A stretch of 64,000 nt of DNA from NCBI GenBank assembly GCA_913774955.1, contig CAJYKV010000023.1:1-64000 (forward strand), written 5' to 3'. The DNA is from an uncultured Acidovorax sp. (GTDB taxonomy: Bacteria > Pseudomonadota > Gammaproteobacteria > Burkholderiales > Burkholderiaceae_C). Every line of letters starts with the position of its first letter. Position 1 is the first letter of the stretch. The notes beneath the pieces were generated by a model that ran no database searches, was not told where the DNA came from, and was given only the letters and a program-made list of their open reading frames with translations. The translations under genes and the position numbers were made by a program. Below are positions 47,053 through 55,426 of the stretch, piece after piece.

Positions 47053-48819
47053 TCAGGCGGGCCGCAGGCGGAGCACGTCGGCGGCGTCCGCGTTGGCGGC
47101 GGCCGCGGCACCGGCCGCGGCGCTGGTGTCGGCAGCCGTGGACGGGCGCACGGTTTCGGGCCGGGCGGCGGCGGCCCGACCGGTGCGCAGCACCAGCTCG
47201 CCGGGCTTGCGCTCCGTGCCCTGGCCCAGCATCGCCCGGGGCGGCACGTGGCCGCAGCGTTCCCGCAGGGCCGCGATCTCCGCCTCGTGGGCCGCGACCC
47301 GGGTGGGGTCCAGCCGTGCAGCGTAGCGCGTCAGCACCTGCTGGGCGAGGTCCAGCAGCTTGGTGTTGAGGGTGGCGTCGGCGTGCACGAGCAACTGGCG
47401 CACGGCGCCGCCCGGGTCGCCGCCCAGGCTGTGCGCGATCGCTTCCTCGGCCGCCCGGTTCACACGCGGCAGGCAGGCGCGCACGGCCTCGGCATAGGCG
47501 GGGCAGAGGGCGCCCGCGTTGGCCAGCAGCTCGCACAGGCTGCGCGTGTTCGAATAGCGCATGCCCAGCGCATCGACCCAGCCCGGCGCTTCCGGCAGGT
47601 CGATCGAGGTCTGGGTGAGCACGGCCAGCAGGCCGATGAGGTTGCAGGCGGCCTCGAAATCGAAATCCGGCGACGAGGCCTCCGCCGCCATCGCCCGCAC
47701 GCCGGCCACGGCCTGCCCGAACTGCCGCTGCAGGATCAGCTGCAGGGCGCGCACGACGTTCTCGAAGCGCAGCAGGCGCTCGCTGCCGGGATGGCGCTCC
47801 CGGATGCGCGCGAAGTCGGCCATGCACCGCTCCAGGCCCTTGCGGTCGGCGGCGTCGAAGTGGTTGAAGGCGAGCAGCACCACCGACTGGTAGTCGAACA
47901 GCTTGGAATCGAGCCCCAGGACGGCCGCCCGCGCGAGCATCTTCGTGGCGGTGTCGCGCTCGCCCAGGTAGTGGGCCATCATGCCGAGCTTCTGCAGCCG
48001 CACGATGGAGTCGGGCGTGAGCTGGGCCGCGGTGCGGTAGGTGCCGAGCGCTTCGTCGAACTGGCCCATCTCCACCTGTGCGCGCCCGAGCACGTCGTAG
48101 GCGTCGGCGAAGGATGCGTCCTCGCCGATGATGCCCTGCAGGGTGGTGACCGCCCGTGGCGCCTGGCCGGCCTCGATCTGAGCGCGGGCCACGCCCAGCT
48201 TGGCCCAGGGCAGGGCGCGCGCGTCGATCACGGCCTCGAAGAGGGTCCGGGCCTCGGTGTGCCGGCCCAGGCGCAGCAGCAGCTCGCTGCCGATGCGCGC
48301 CGCATAGAGCCAGTAGGGTTGGCGGGCCTCGAAACGCTCCACGCACAGGCTGGCGGCCCCTTCGAAGTCCTCCGCGCCGATGGCATCGAAGATCGGCCTG
48401 AGGTGGTTCTTGCGCAGGCGCGCGAGCGACAGCCGCTCGAACAGCGCGAGGGGCGTGAACGGCTTGAGCAGGTAGCCGTCGAGCGCGGATTCGGCCGCCT
48501 CGGCGACGGCGCCGTAGGAGGCCTCGGCCGTCACCATGAAGAAGACGGTGGAGAACGGCAGCATCTGGGCGCGCCGCAGGTCGTCGAGCAGCGTCTGGCC
48601 CGACTGGCCCGTTTCCTGGAAGTACTGCTCGCAGAGCACGTAGTCGAAGGTGGTGTGCTCCAGCCGCGCGCGGGCGTCCTGCACCCGGCTGCACTGCACC
48701 ACGCGCCCGATGCCGTAGTCGCGCAGCTGCGCCACGAGGATGCTGCGCGACGTGGCGTTGCCGTCGATGACCAGGGCCTGCGATTCGGGAGGGACGGCGG
48801 CGGCTTTGGCGCTGGACAT
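47053..48819 (-). CDS. Response-regulator-like protein with pseudo-receiver and TPR repeats
   Basis: This 588-residue protein has a receiver fold (about 14-130) and then a long helical region with TPR-like repeats (about 190-300, for example AYDVLGRAQVEMGQFDEALGTYRTAAQLTPDS) and further helices to about 510. A low-complexity C-terminus follows. In the receiver, the phospho-acceptor aspartate is replaced by glutamate (E64 in DYVLCEQYF) and only D19 remains of the acidic pair, while T97 and K119 are kept. It is therefore probably not phosphorylated in the usual way, or is fixed in an active-like state. The start is MSSAKAAAV at 48819. Its pathway is unknown. Confidence 0.8.
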   Translation of the reverse strand: MSSAKAAAVPPESQALVIDGNATSRSILVAQLRDYGIGRVVQCSRVQDARARLEHTTFDYVLCEQYFQETGQSGQTLLDDLRRAQMLPFSTVFFMVTAEASYGAVAEAAESALDGYLLKPFTPLALFERLSLARLRKNHLRPIFDAIGAEDFEGAASLCVERFEARQPYWLYAARIGSELLLRLGRHTEARTLFEAVIDARALPWAKLGVARAQIEAGQAPRAVTTLQGIIGEDASFADAYDVLGRAQVEMGQFDEALGTYRTAAQLTPDSIVRLQKLGMMAHYLGERDTATKMLARAAVLGLDSKLFDYQSVVLLAFNHFDAADRKGLERCMADFARIRERHPGSERLLRFENVVRALQLILQRQFGQAVAGVRAMAAEASSPDFDFEAACNLIGLLAVLTQTSIDLPEAPGWVDALGMRYSNTRSLCELLANAGALCPAYAEAVRACLPRVNRAAEEAIAHSLGGDPGGAVRQLLVHADATLNTKLLDLAQQVLTRYAARLDPTRVAAHEAEIAALRERCGHVPPRAMLGQGTERKPGELVLRTGRAAAARPETVRPSTAADTSAAAGAAAAANADAADVLRLRPA

Positions 48820-48927
48820 GGCAGGGCCGCGGCACGGCCGGATGGGAATATCCGCGAGTGTAGGGCTTTGCCGCTTCCGGCGGGGCGGTAGATGCCCGGG
48901 GCTACGCTCCTGGGCCACAATCGCGCC

Positions 48928-49686
48928 ATGGAAGCAACGGACGTCCCGGACGACGGCGGCATTCTGCGGGTCGCCACCTACAACATCCACAAGGGCGTGC
49001 AGGGCGTGGGCCCGGCCCGCCGCCTGGAGATCCACAACCTCGGCCATGCGGTCGAGCAGCTCGATGCCGACATCGTCTGCCTGCAGGAGGTGCGCAAGCT
49101 GAACCGCCGCGGGGCGCAGCATTTCGCGCGCTGGCCCGAAATGCCGCAGGCGGACTTCCTCGCGCCCGAAGGCTACGAGGCCGTCTACCGCACCAACGCG
49201 GTCACGCGCCACGGCGAGCACGGCAATGCGCTGCTCACGCGCTGGCCCGTGATCGGCCACCAGCACGAAGACATCTCCGACCACCGGTTCGAGCAGCGTG
49301 GACTGCTGCACGTCGAAATCGAGGTGCATGGGCGCCGCGTGCATGCCATCGTGGTGCATCTGGGACTGATCCCGGGCAGCCGCGTGCGGCAGGTGGCGCA
49401 GTTGCAGCGCTTCGTGGCGCGCGAGGTGCCGGCGGGCGAGCCGCTGGTGGTGGCGGGCGACTTCAACGACTGGGGCCTGCAGGTCAAGCGCGCGCTGGCG
49501 GCCTTCGGCCTGCAGGAGTACGAGAGCCTGCAGCGGGCCTTCACGTACCCGGCGCGCCTGCCGGTGGTGCAGCTGGACCACGTCTACGTGCGCGGCATGG
49601 AGCCGCTGGGCCTGCACGTGCCGCGCGGGCGCATCTGGTGGCGCATGTCGGACCACCTGCCGCTGATCGCCGAGTTCCGGCTGTGA
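48928..49686 (+). CDS. Endonuclease/exonuclease/phosphatase (EEP) family protein
   Basis: This 252-residue protein shows the EEP core motifs RVATYNIHKG, VCLQEVR, VAGDFNDW and the end MSDHLPL, which hold the metal-binding Asn, Glu, Asp and His. Members cleave nucleic acids or phospholipid and inositol headgroups. Its stop overlaps the clsB start by 4 bp, and this pairing with cardiolipin synthase favours a lipid role. CACAAT ends 6 nt before the ATG and no Shine-Dalgarno sequence is present. Confidence 0.88.
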   Translation: MEATDVPDDGGILRVATYNIHKGVQGVGPARRLEIHNLGHAVEQLDADIVCLQEVRKLNRRGAQHFARWPEMPQADFLAPEGYEAVYRTNAVTRHGEHGNALLTRWPVIGHQHEDISDHRFEQRGLLHVEIEVHGRRVHAIVVHLGLIPGSRVRQVAQLQRFVAREVPAGEPLVVAGDFNDWGLQVKRALAAFGLQEYESLQRAFTYPARLPVVQLDHVYVRGMEPLGLHVPRGRIWWRMSDHLPLIAEFRL

Positions 49687-50960
49687 ACCGGCCGCGCCCG
49701 CGTTTCGCGCTCGGGCGGCGCGCGGCGCCGGCCGCGCTCTCCGGCGGCCACCGCATCGCGCTGCTGCAGGGGTCCGGCGAACTGTTCCCGGCGCTGGTGG
49801 CCGACATGGATGCGGCGCTCTCGGACATCCAGTTCGAAACCTACATCTTCGACTGCACCGGTGCCGGGGCCGAGATCGCCGAAGCGCTGATCCGCGCGGC
49901 CCGGCGCGGCGTGCGCGTGCACCTCGTCGTGGATGGCGTGGGCACGGGCATCCTCTGCTCCCCGTGGCCCGAGCGCTTCGAGGAGGCGGGCGTGCGCATG
50001 CAGGTGTATTCGCCGCTCGGACCGCTCGGGCTGCTGTTCCCGAAGCGCTGGCGGCGGCTGCACCGCAAGCTCTGCGTGGTGGACGGCTGCGTGCTCTACT
50101 GCGGCGGCATCAACGTCCTGGACGATCTGCACGACCCCAACCACGGCGCGCTGGAAGCGCCCCGGTTCGACTTCGCGGTGCGCGTGGAAGGCGCGATCGT
50201 GGAGGAGGCGGGCGAGGCGATGGAGCAGGTCTGGTGGCGGCTGCAGGCCGGCAAGGACGCGCGCCGGCACCGGCTGGCCGATCTGGTGCGCGACCTGCGG
50301 GCCGCGGCCCGGGCGCGCCTCGCCGAACGCATCGCCCGCGACCCGGACGTGCCTGCCGCGGCAGGCGCTGGGGGCCTGCGCGCGGGCCTGCTGCTGCGCG
50401 ACAACCTGCGCAACCGCAGCCGCATCGAGCGGGCCTACCGCCGCGCGATCGGCAACGCGCGCGAGGAAATCATCATCGCCAATGCCTACTTCCTGCCCGG
50501 CGGCAAGCTGCGGCGCGCCCTGGTGCTGGCCGCGCGCCGGGGCGTGCGCGTGCGGCTGCTGCTGCAGGGGCGCTACGAGTACTTCATGCAATACCACGCG
50601 GCGCGGCCGGTGTACGGCGCGCTGCTGGCGGCGGGCGTGGAGATCCACGAATACGCCCCGAGCTTCCTGCACGCCAAGGTGGCGGTGATCGACGCGCAGG
50701 GCAGCCACCCCTGGGCCACGGTGGGGTCCTCCAACCTCGATCCGCTGTCGATGCTGCTGGCGCGCGAGGCGAATGTCGTGGTGGAGGACGCGGGCTTCGC
50801 GCGGGCGCTGCGCTCCCGCCTGGTGGACGCCATGGAGCACGCGGGGCGCCGCCTGGATCCGCTGGCCTACGGCGCGCGCCCCTGGGGCCAGCGGCTGCGC
50901 GACCGAGCCGCCTTCGCGCTCATGCGCCTGGCGCTCTGGGTGACGGGCAACCGCTATTGA
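49683..50960 (+). CDS. clsB: Cardiolipin synthase, ClsB type
   Basis: This 425-residue phospholipase-D-superfamily enzyme has two HKD motifs, HRKLCVVDG (H127, K129, D134) and HAKVAVID (about H330), and no N-terminal membrane spans, which marks the ClsB type. It makes cardiolipin from phosphatidylglycerol and a second phospholipid at the membrane. The GTG start at 49683 overlaps the EEP stop (GTGA). An EEP protein encoded directly upstream may share the pathway. Confidence 0.9.
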   Translation: MNRPRPRFALGRRAAPAALSGGHRIALLQGSGELFPALVADMDAALSDIQFETYIFDCTGAGAEIAEALIRAARRGVRVHLVVDGVGTGILCSPWPERFEEAGVRMQVYSPLGPLGLLFPKRWRRLHRKLCVVDGCVLYCGGINVLDDLHDPNHGALEAPRFDFAVRVEGAIVEEAGEAMEQVWWRLQAGKDARRHRLADLVRDLRAAARARLAERIARDPDVPAAAGAGGLRAGLLLRDNLRNRSRIERAYRRAIGNAREEIIIANAYFLPGGKLRRALVLAARRGVRVRLLLQGRYEYFMQYHAARPVYGALLAAGVEIHEYAPSFLHAKVAVIDAQGSHPWATVGSSNLDPLSMLLAREANVVVEDAGFARALRSRLVDAMEHAGRRLDPLAYGARPWGQRLRDRAAFALMRLALWVTGNRY

Positions 50961-50982
50961 TTTTTGCTATCAAATGGATAGC
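50961..50982. repeat. Short hairpin repeat (GCTATC-GATAGC type)
   Basis: Five T are followed by GCTATC, an AAATG spacer and GATAGC. Similar T-rich GCTATC/GATAGC hairpins recur between genes in Acidovorax-like genomes, from recall. A half-copy with TTGATAGCGCCTGC occurs near 36741-36754. It may also act as a weak terminator of clsB. Confidence 0.5.
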
Positions 50983-51063
50983 TTGCGGCGTCCACCCACT
51001 GCCGTCGCGGCCACCCGGGACCCTGCCGAGCCGGAACCGGCCTTCGCTGGTACCATCGCGCGC

Positions 51064-51789
51064 ATGTTCACACAACTCGCCGACGATCCGGACAGCGCGC
51101 CCCCCGCGGAAGGCGTGCCTGTCTCGGCCAAGATCCGGGAACGCCTGCTCGCGGCGCGCAAGCGGTTCCACGCCAACGACAACATCGCCGACTTCCTGGA
51201 GCCCGGGGAGCTCGAGCTGCTGCTCGACGAGGTCGAAGCCAAGATGCAGGGCGTGCTCGACAGCATGGTCATCGACACGGCCGGCGACCACAACACCCAG
51301 AACACGGCCCGCCGCGTGGCGAAGATGTACCTGGGCGAGGTGTTCAAGGGCCGCTACGCCAAGCAGCCGGCCATCACCGAATTCCCCAACGCCGAGCATC
51401 TGAACGAGCTCATGATCGTGGGCCCGATCACCGTGCGCAGCGCCTGCAGCCACCATTTCTGCCCGGTGATCGGCAAGCTCTGGATCGGCGTGCTGCCCAA
51501 CGAGCACACGAACGTGATCGGCCTGTCGAAATACGCGCGGCTGGTGGACTGGGTCATGGGCCGTCCGCAGATCCAGGAAGAGGCCGTGGTGCAGCTGGCC
51601 GACCTCATCATGGAGAAGACCCAGCCCGACGGCCTTGCGATCGTGATGGAGGCGAGCCACTTCTGCATGTCCTGGCGGGGCGTACGCGAGATGGACAGCA
51701 AAATGCTGAACTCGGTGATGCGCGGCGTGTTCCTGAAGGACCCGGCGCTGCGCCGGGAATTCCTCTCGCTCATCCCTGGAAGGAACTGA
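51064..51789 (+). CDS. folE: GTP cyclohydrolase I
   Basis: This 241-residue enzyme converts GTP to 7,8-dihydroneopterin triphosphate, the first step of folate synthesis. The zinc ligands are visible as C128 and H131 in SACSHHFCPV and C201 in SHFCMSWRGV. The fold's TPxR-like and IGLSKYARLVDW segments are intact. The ATG at 51064 was chosen because upstream residues are unlike the family. TACCAT ends 7 nt before it with no Shine-Dalgarno sequence. A BLUF gene follows one base after the stop. Confidence 0.95.
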   Translation: MFTQLADDPDSAPPAEGVPVSAKIRERLLAARKRFHANDNIADFLEPGELELLLDEVEAKMQGVLDSMVIDTAGDHNTQNTARRVAKMYLGEVFKGRYAKQPAITEFPNAEHLNELMIVGPITVRSACSHHFCPVIGKLWIGVLPNEHTNVIGLSKYARLVDWVMGRPQIQEEAVVQLADLIMEKTQPDGLAIVMEASHFCMSWRGVREMDSKMLNSVMRGVFLKDPALRREFLSLIPGRN

Positions 51790-51790
51790 C

Positions 51791-52213
51791 ATGCTCGTAC
51801 GCCTGCTCTATGCGAGCCGCGCGGTGGACACCTCCAGCGCGGCCGTCGAAGACATCCTGGCGCAGTCGCGCCAGCACAACGCCGCCTGCGGCATCACGGG
51901 CGTGCTCTGCTATGGCGGCGGCGTGTTCCTGCAGGCCATCGAAGGAGGGCGCTCCGCGGTGAGCGAGCTCTACGGCCACATCCAGCGCGACCCGCGCCAC
52001 AAGGACGTGGAACTGCTCCACTTCGACGAGATCGACGAGCGACGCTTCAGCGGCTGGACGATGGGACAGGTGAACCTCGGCAAGATCAACCAGTCGATCC
52101 TGCTGAAGTACTCCGAGAAGCCGGAACTCGATCCGTACGCGGTTTCCGGGCGCGTCTCGCTGGCGCTGCTGCAGGACCTGATGGCCACGGCAGCGGTCAT
52201 CGGCCGGGGCTGA
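51791..52213 (+). CDS. Single-domain BLUF blue-light photoreceptor
   Basis: This 140-residue protein is a stand-alone BLUF domain that binds FAD. The photocycle residues keep the spacing of AppA: Y7 in LLYASRA, N30, Q48 in FLQAIEG, W89 and M91 in SGWTMGQ. The last 40 residues form helices that usually contact a partner. Short BLUF proteins signal by protein contact rather than by an attached output domain. It starts one base after the folE stop, so it is probably co-transcribed with folE. Confidence 0.92.
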   Translation: MLVRLLYASRAVDTSSAAVEDILAQSRQHNAACGITGVLCYGGGVFLQAIEGGRSAVSELYGHIQRDPRHKDVELLHFDEIDERRFSGWTMGQVNLGKINQSILLKYSEKPELDPYAVSGRVSLALLQDLMATAAVIGRG

Positions 52214-52238
52214 TCCTGCCCGCGCAGGCGGGCTCCGC

Positions 52239-53120
52239 ATGCCGATTTCCGCCTTCGCCCTCATCCTGCTCGCCGGCCTGATCCACGCCGGCTGGAACAT
52301 CATCGCCAAGAAGGCGGGCGGCGACGCGCGCTTCGCCTTCTTCACCTCGGTGGTGATGATGGTGGTCTGGGCGCCGCTCGGCTTCTGGCTGGGGAGGGAC
52401 GCCGTGCCGCGCTGGGGCGGGGTGGAGTGGGCCTTCGTGGCCGCGAGCGGCCTGCTGCACGTCGCCTACTACGTCATCCTGCTGCGGGGTTACCGCCAGT
52501 CCGACCTCACCGTGGTCTATCCCGTGGCGCGCGGTTCGGGGCCGCTGCTCTCTTCCTTCGTCGCGATCGCCTTCCTGGGCGAGCACATCAGCGCGCTCGG
52601 TCTGGCCGGCATCGCGGGCGTGGTCGGCGGAGTGTTCCTCATCGCCGGCGGGCCCGCGCTGCTGCGGGCGTCGCACGATCCGGTGGCGCGCCGCCGCGTG
52701 CACCAGGGCATCGCCTACGGGCTGCTCACGGGCGCGTTCATCGCCAGCTACACCGTGGTGGACGGCTATGCCGTCAAGGTGCTGCTGATGTCGCCCATCC
52801 TCGTCGATTACATGGGCAACTTCGTGCGCGTGGCGCTGCTGGCGCCGGTGGTGCTGCGCGACGTGCCCACGGCGCGCCGGCTCTGGAGCGCGCAGTGGCG
52901 CTTCGCCGTCGCCGTGGCGGTGGTGAGCCCGGTGGCCTACGTGCTGGTGCTCTACGCGATGCAGGAGGCACCGCTGTCGCACGTCGCGCCGGCCCGCGAG
53001 GTTTCGATGCTGTTCGCGGCCCTGATCGGCGGGCACCTGCTGGGCGAGGGCGACCGCGCGGCCCGGCTGGCGGGGGCGGTCCTCATCGCGGCCGGAGTGG
53101 CCGCGCTGGCGCTGGGGTAG
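52239..53120 (+). CDS. EamA/DMT-family transporter
   Basis: This 293-residue protein has ten predicted spans in two EamA repeats. The first starts ISAFALILLAGLIHAGWNII, and VVYPVARGSGPLLSSFVAI is the typical helix of the family. The second repeat contains GLLTGAFIASYTVVDGYAV and PAREVSMLFAALIGG. It probably exports a metabolite across the inner membrane; the substrate is unknown. It begins 25 bp after the BLUF gene and leads into DUF429 at a 5-bp gap. Confidence 0.87.
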   Translation: MPISAFALILLAGLIHAGWNIIAKKAGGDARFAFFTSVVMMVVWAPLGFWLGRDAVPRWGGVEWAFVAASGLLHVAYYVILLRGYRQSDLTVVYPVARGSGPLLSSFVAIAFLGEHISALGLAGIAGVVGGVFLIAGGPALLRASHDPVARRRVHQGIAYGLLTGAFIASYTVVDGYAVKVLLMSPILVDYMGNFVRVALLAPVVLRDVPTARRLWSAQWRFAVAVAVVSPVAYVLVLYAMQEAPLSHVAPAREVSMLFAALIGGHLLGEGDRAARLAGAVLIAAGVAALALG

Positions 53121-53125
53121 GGCCC

Positions 53126-54013
53126 ATGGCCGCACCGATGCCTCTTCCGATTCCTTCGCCGCCGTCCCCGGCGTCCGGTCCGGTGCTGCTCGGCTGCGAC
53201 TTCTCCAGCAGCCCCAGCCGCCGCAAGCCGATCGTGGTCGCGCTCGGCCGCGAACGCGCGGGCCGGGTGGCGCTCACCGCGCTGGAGCGATTCGAGACGC
53301 TGGAATCCTTCGGCCACTGGCTGGCCGCGCCCGGGGCCTGGGTGGGCGGATTCGACATGCCGTTCGGTTTGCCGCGCGGCCTGCTCTCCGCCCTGGGCTG
53401 GCCGCTGGACTGGGAGGCCAGCATGGCGCACTACCGCACCCTCTCGCGGCCGCAGATCCGCGAGACCTTCGCGGCCTTCTGCGCGGCGCGTCCGGCGGGC
53501 GCGAAGTTCGCCCACCGCGCCACCGACGGGCCGGCCGGCTCCAGCACGTCGATGAAATGGGTCAATCCGCCCGTCGCCTACATGCTGCACGCGGGCATGC
53601 CGCTGCTGATCGACGCGGGCGTGGAGATACCGGGCCTGCGGCCGGGCGATCCGGCACGCGTGGCGCTGGAGGCCTATCCCGGTCTGCTCGCACGCGAAAT
53701 TCTCGGGCGGCGCAGCTACAAGAGCGACGAGGTGGCCAAGCAGACCGCCGAGCGCTTCATCGCCCGCAAGGACCTGATCGCGGGGCTGGAAGCCGGCACC
53801 ACCCGTCTCGGCCTGCGGCTGGCGCCCACGCATGCCCAGCGCGATCTGCTGGCCGGCGATGCGAGCGGCGACAGCCTGGATGCCGTGCTGTGTCTCGTGC
53901 AGGCCGCCTGGGCGGTCCGGCAGCATGCACGGGGCGATCCGCGCTACGGCCTGCCCGCGGGCATGGACCCGCTCGAAGGCTGGATCGTCACCGCGCCGTT
54001 CCCCGGCGCATGA
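53126..54013 (+). CDS. DUF429 protein (RNase H-like fold)
   Basis: This 295-residue protein begins its domain with VLLGCDFSSSPSRRKPIV, a DUF429 hallmark with the acidic residue expected in an RNase H-like site. FDMPFGLPR, EAYPGLLAREILGRRSYKSD and the end GDSLDAVLCLVQAAWAV are also typical. Catalysis has not been established for the family. The ATG at 53126 lies 5 bp past the EamA stop. Confidence 0.85.
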   Translation: MAAPMPLPIPSPPSPASGPVLLGCDFSSSPSRRKPIVVALGRERAGRVALTALERFETLESFGHWLAAPGAWVGGFDMPFGLPRGLLSALGWPLDWEASMAHYRTLSRPQIRETFAAFCAARPAGAKFAHRATDGPAGSSTSMKWVNPPVAYMLHAGMPLLIDAGVEIPGLRPGDPARVALEAYPGLLAREILGRRSYKSDEVAKQTAERFIARKDLIAGLEAGTTRLGLRLAPTHAQRDLLAGDASGDSLDAVLCLVQAAWAVRQHARGDPRYGLPAGMDPLEGWIVTAPFPGA

Positions 54014-54152
54014 CATCGCCGTGCGCTGCCGTGGCGACCGGCAGCAGCGGGCGGCTTCGCACGGGAGACACCCGGGCTTTGCACCGGCTTCACTGGGCGG
54101 CCGCACAATCCAGACCGCACGGGCCGCAGTGGCTGCGGCGAAAGGATCCGGC

Positions 54153-55118
54153 ATGCACCACAGGACGGGAGTGACATCGGCGGCATGGCGCCGCGCCGCG
54201 CGGGCGGCGCTTGGAGTGGCCGTGGCGATCACGGTGGTCGGCGGTGTGGCGGCGCCCGCGGCCGTCCATGCGGCCGCCGAGGGGCGCGCGCAGCGTGCGG
54301 CCCGGCAGGCGGACGGCGACGGCCCGTCCGGCGCTCCGTGGACGGCTCCCGCGGGCATGCGCTTCCTGCACGACGTGCCCTACGGAGCCGATCCGCGCCA
54401 GCGCATGGACGTCTACCTGCCGGCCCGTCCGCAGGGGGCTCCGGTGATCTTCATGGTGCATGGCGGCGCATGGCGCTACGGCGACAAGGCCGGCTCCACC
54501 GTCGTGCGCAACAAGGTGGAGCACTGGGTGCCGCGCGGTGCCGTGTTCGTGTCCATCAACTACCGCATGCTGCCGGACGCCGGCCCGCTCGTGCAGGTGC
54601 AGGACGTGGCGCAGGCCCTGGCCGAGGCGCAGCGCCTGGCGCCGCGCTGGGGCGCGGATCCGGGCCGTTTCGTCACCATGGGCCATTCGGCGGGCGCGCA
54701 CCTCGTCGCACTGCTCGCGGCCCGGCCCGCGCTGCAGCGCGCGGCCGGCGCGCAGCCCGTGCTCGGCACGGTGGCGCTGGACAGCGCCGCCATGGACGTT
54801 CCCCGCCTCATGCGCACGCCCCATCCGAAGCTCTACGACCGCGCCTTCGGCACCGACCCCGCGCACTGGCCCGAGGCTTCGCCGGCCGACCAGTTGCGGC
54901 AGAGCGCCCCGCCGTTGCTCGCCGTCTGCTCCAGCCGGCGCGCCATCGCCTGCGACCAGGCCTACCGGCTGGCCGCGCAGGCCCAGTCCGTGGGCATGCG
55001 GGCCGACGTGCTGCCGCAGGACCTGAACCATCTCGGCACCAACGAGCAGTTGGGCCTGCCGGGCGCGTACACCGACGCAGTCGACGCATTCCTGCGGTCC
55101 GTGGGGGGCGCGCCGTGA
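54153..55118 (+). CDS. Exported alpha/beta hydrolase (esterase/lipase-like)
   Basis: This 321-residue protein has an N-terminal signal or anchor (about 15-42) and an alpha/beta-hydrolase fold. The oxyanion-hole motif is HGGAW (103-107), the nucleophile is S179 in GHSAG and the histidine is near 293 in LNHLGTNE. This places it with the HSL/carboxylesterase-like group. The start has an AAAGGA ribosome-binding site. Its stop overlaps a small secreted protein gene by one base (TGATG). The substrate is unknown. Confidence 0.87.
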   Translation: MHHRTGVTSAAWRRAARAALGVAVAITVVGGVAAPAAVHAAAEGRAQRAARQADGDGPSGAPWTAPAGMRFLHDVPYGADPRQRMDVYLPARPQGAPVIFMVHGGAWRYGDKAGSTVVRNKVEHWVPRGAVFVSINYRMLPDAGPLVQVQDVAQALAEAQRLAPRWGADPGRFVTMGHSAGAHLVALLAARPALQRAAGAQPVLGTVALDSAAMDVPRLMRTPHPKLYDRAFGTDPAHWPEASPADQLRQSAPPLLAVCSSRRAIACDQAYRLAAQAQSVGMRADVLPQDLNHLGTNEQLGLPGAYTDAVDAFLRSVGGAP

Positions 55119-55351
55119 TGCGCGCCGTCGCCGCCCTGTCGGCCGCGGCCACGCTGGCCTGCGCGGCCCTGCTGGCGCCTGCCACGGTGCTGGGCGCGCC
55201 CGCGCCCTGGTATTACTGGCGCAGCAAGGTGGATGGCCAGCGGGTATGCGCGCAGGTGTCGCCCGGCCCCGGCTGGGAACGCGACAGCGAGCCCTACCAG
55301 GGGCCCGGCTGCACGGCACCCCGCAGGGTGTTCGTGATTCCGGTGCGCTAG
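55118..55351 (+). CDS. Small secreted protein of unknown function
   Basis: This 77-residue protein has a signal peptide (about 1-27, ending VLGAPA). The mature part of about 50 residues starts WYYWRSKVDGQRVCAQVSPG and contains two cysteines (near 44 and 66) that could form one disulfide. The ATG overlaps the esterase stop, so it is translated with that enzyme. I do not recognise the family. Confidence 0.65.
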   Translation: MRAVAALSAAATLACAALLAPATVLGAPAPWYYWRSKVDGQRVCAQVSPGPGWERDSEPYQGPGCTAPRRVFVIPVR

Positions 55352-55426
55352 CCGCGGGCCCCGCGACCGCAGGCCACGGCGGAAGTCCGTTCCGGTTCCT
55401 CTTCCGGCCGGACCGGCGGCCCCCGT

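Noticed and set aside
47248-48891. A 547-codon open frame antisense to the TPR response-regulator-like gene
   Set aside because: No domain or ribosome-binding site; the minus-strand gene has a receiver fold and TPR repeats.
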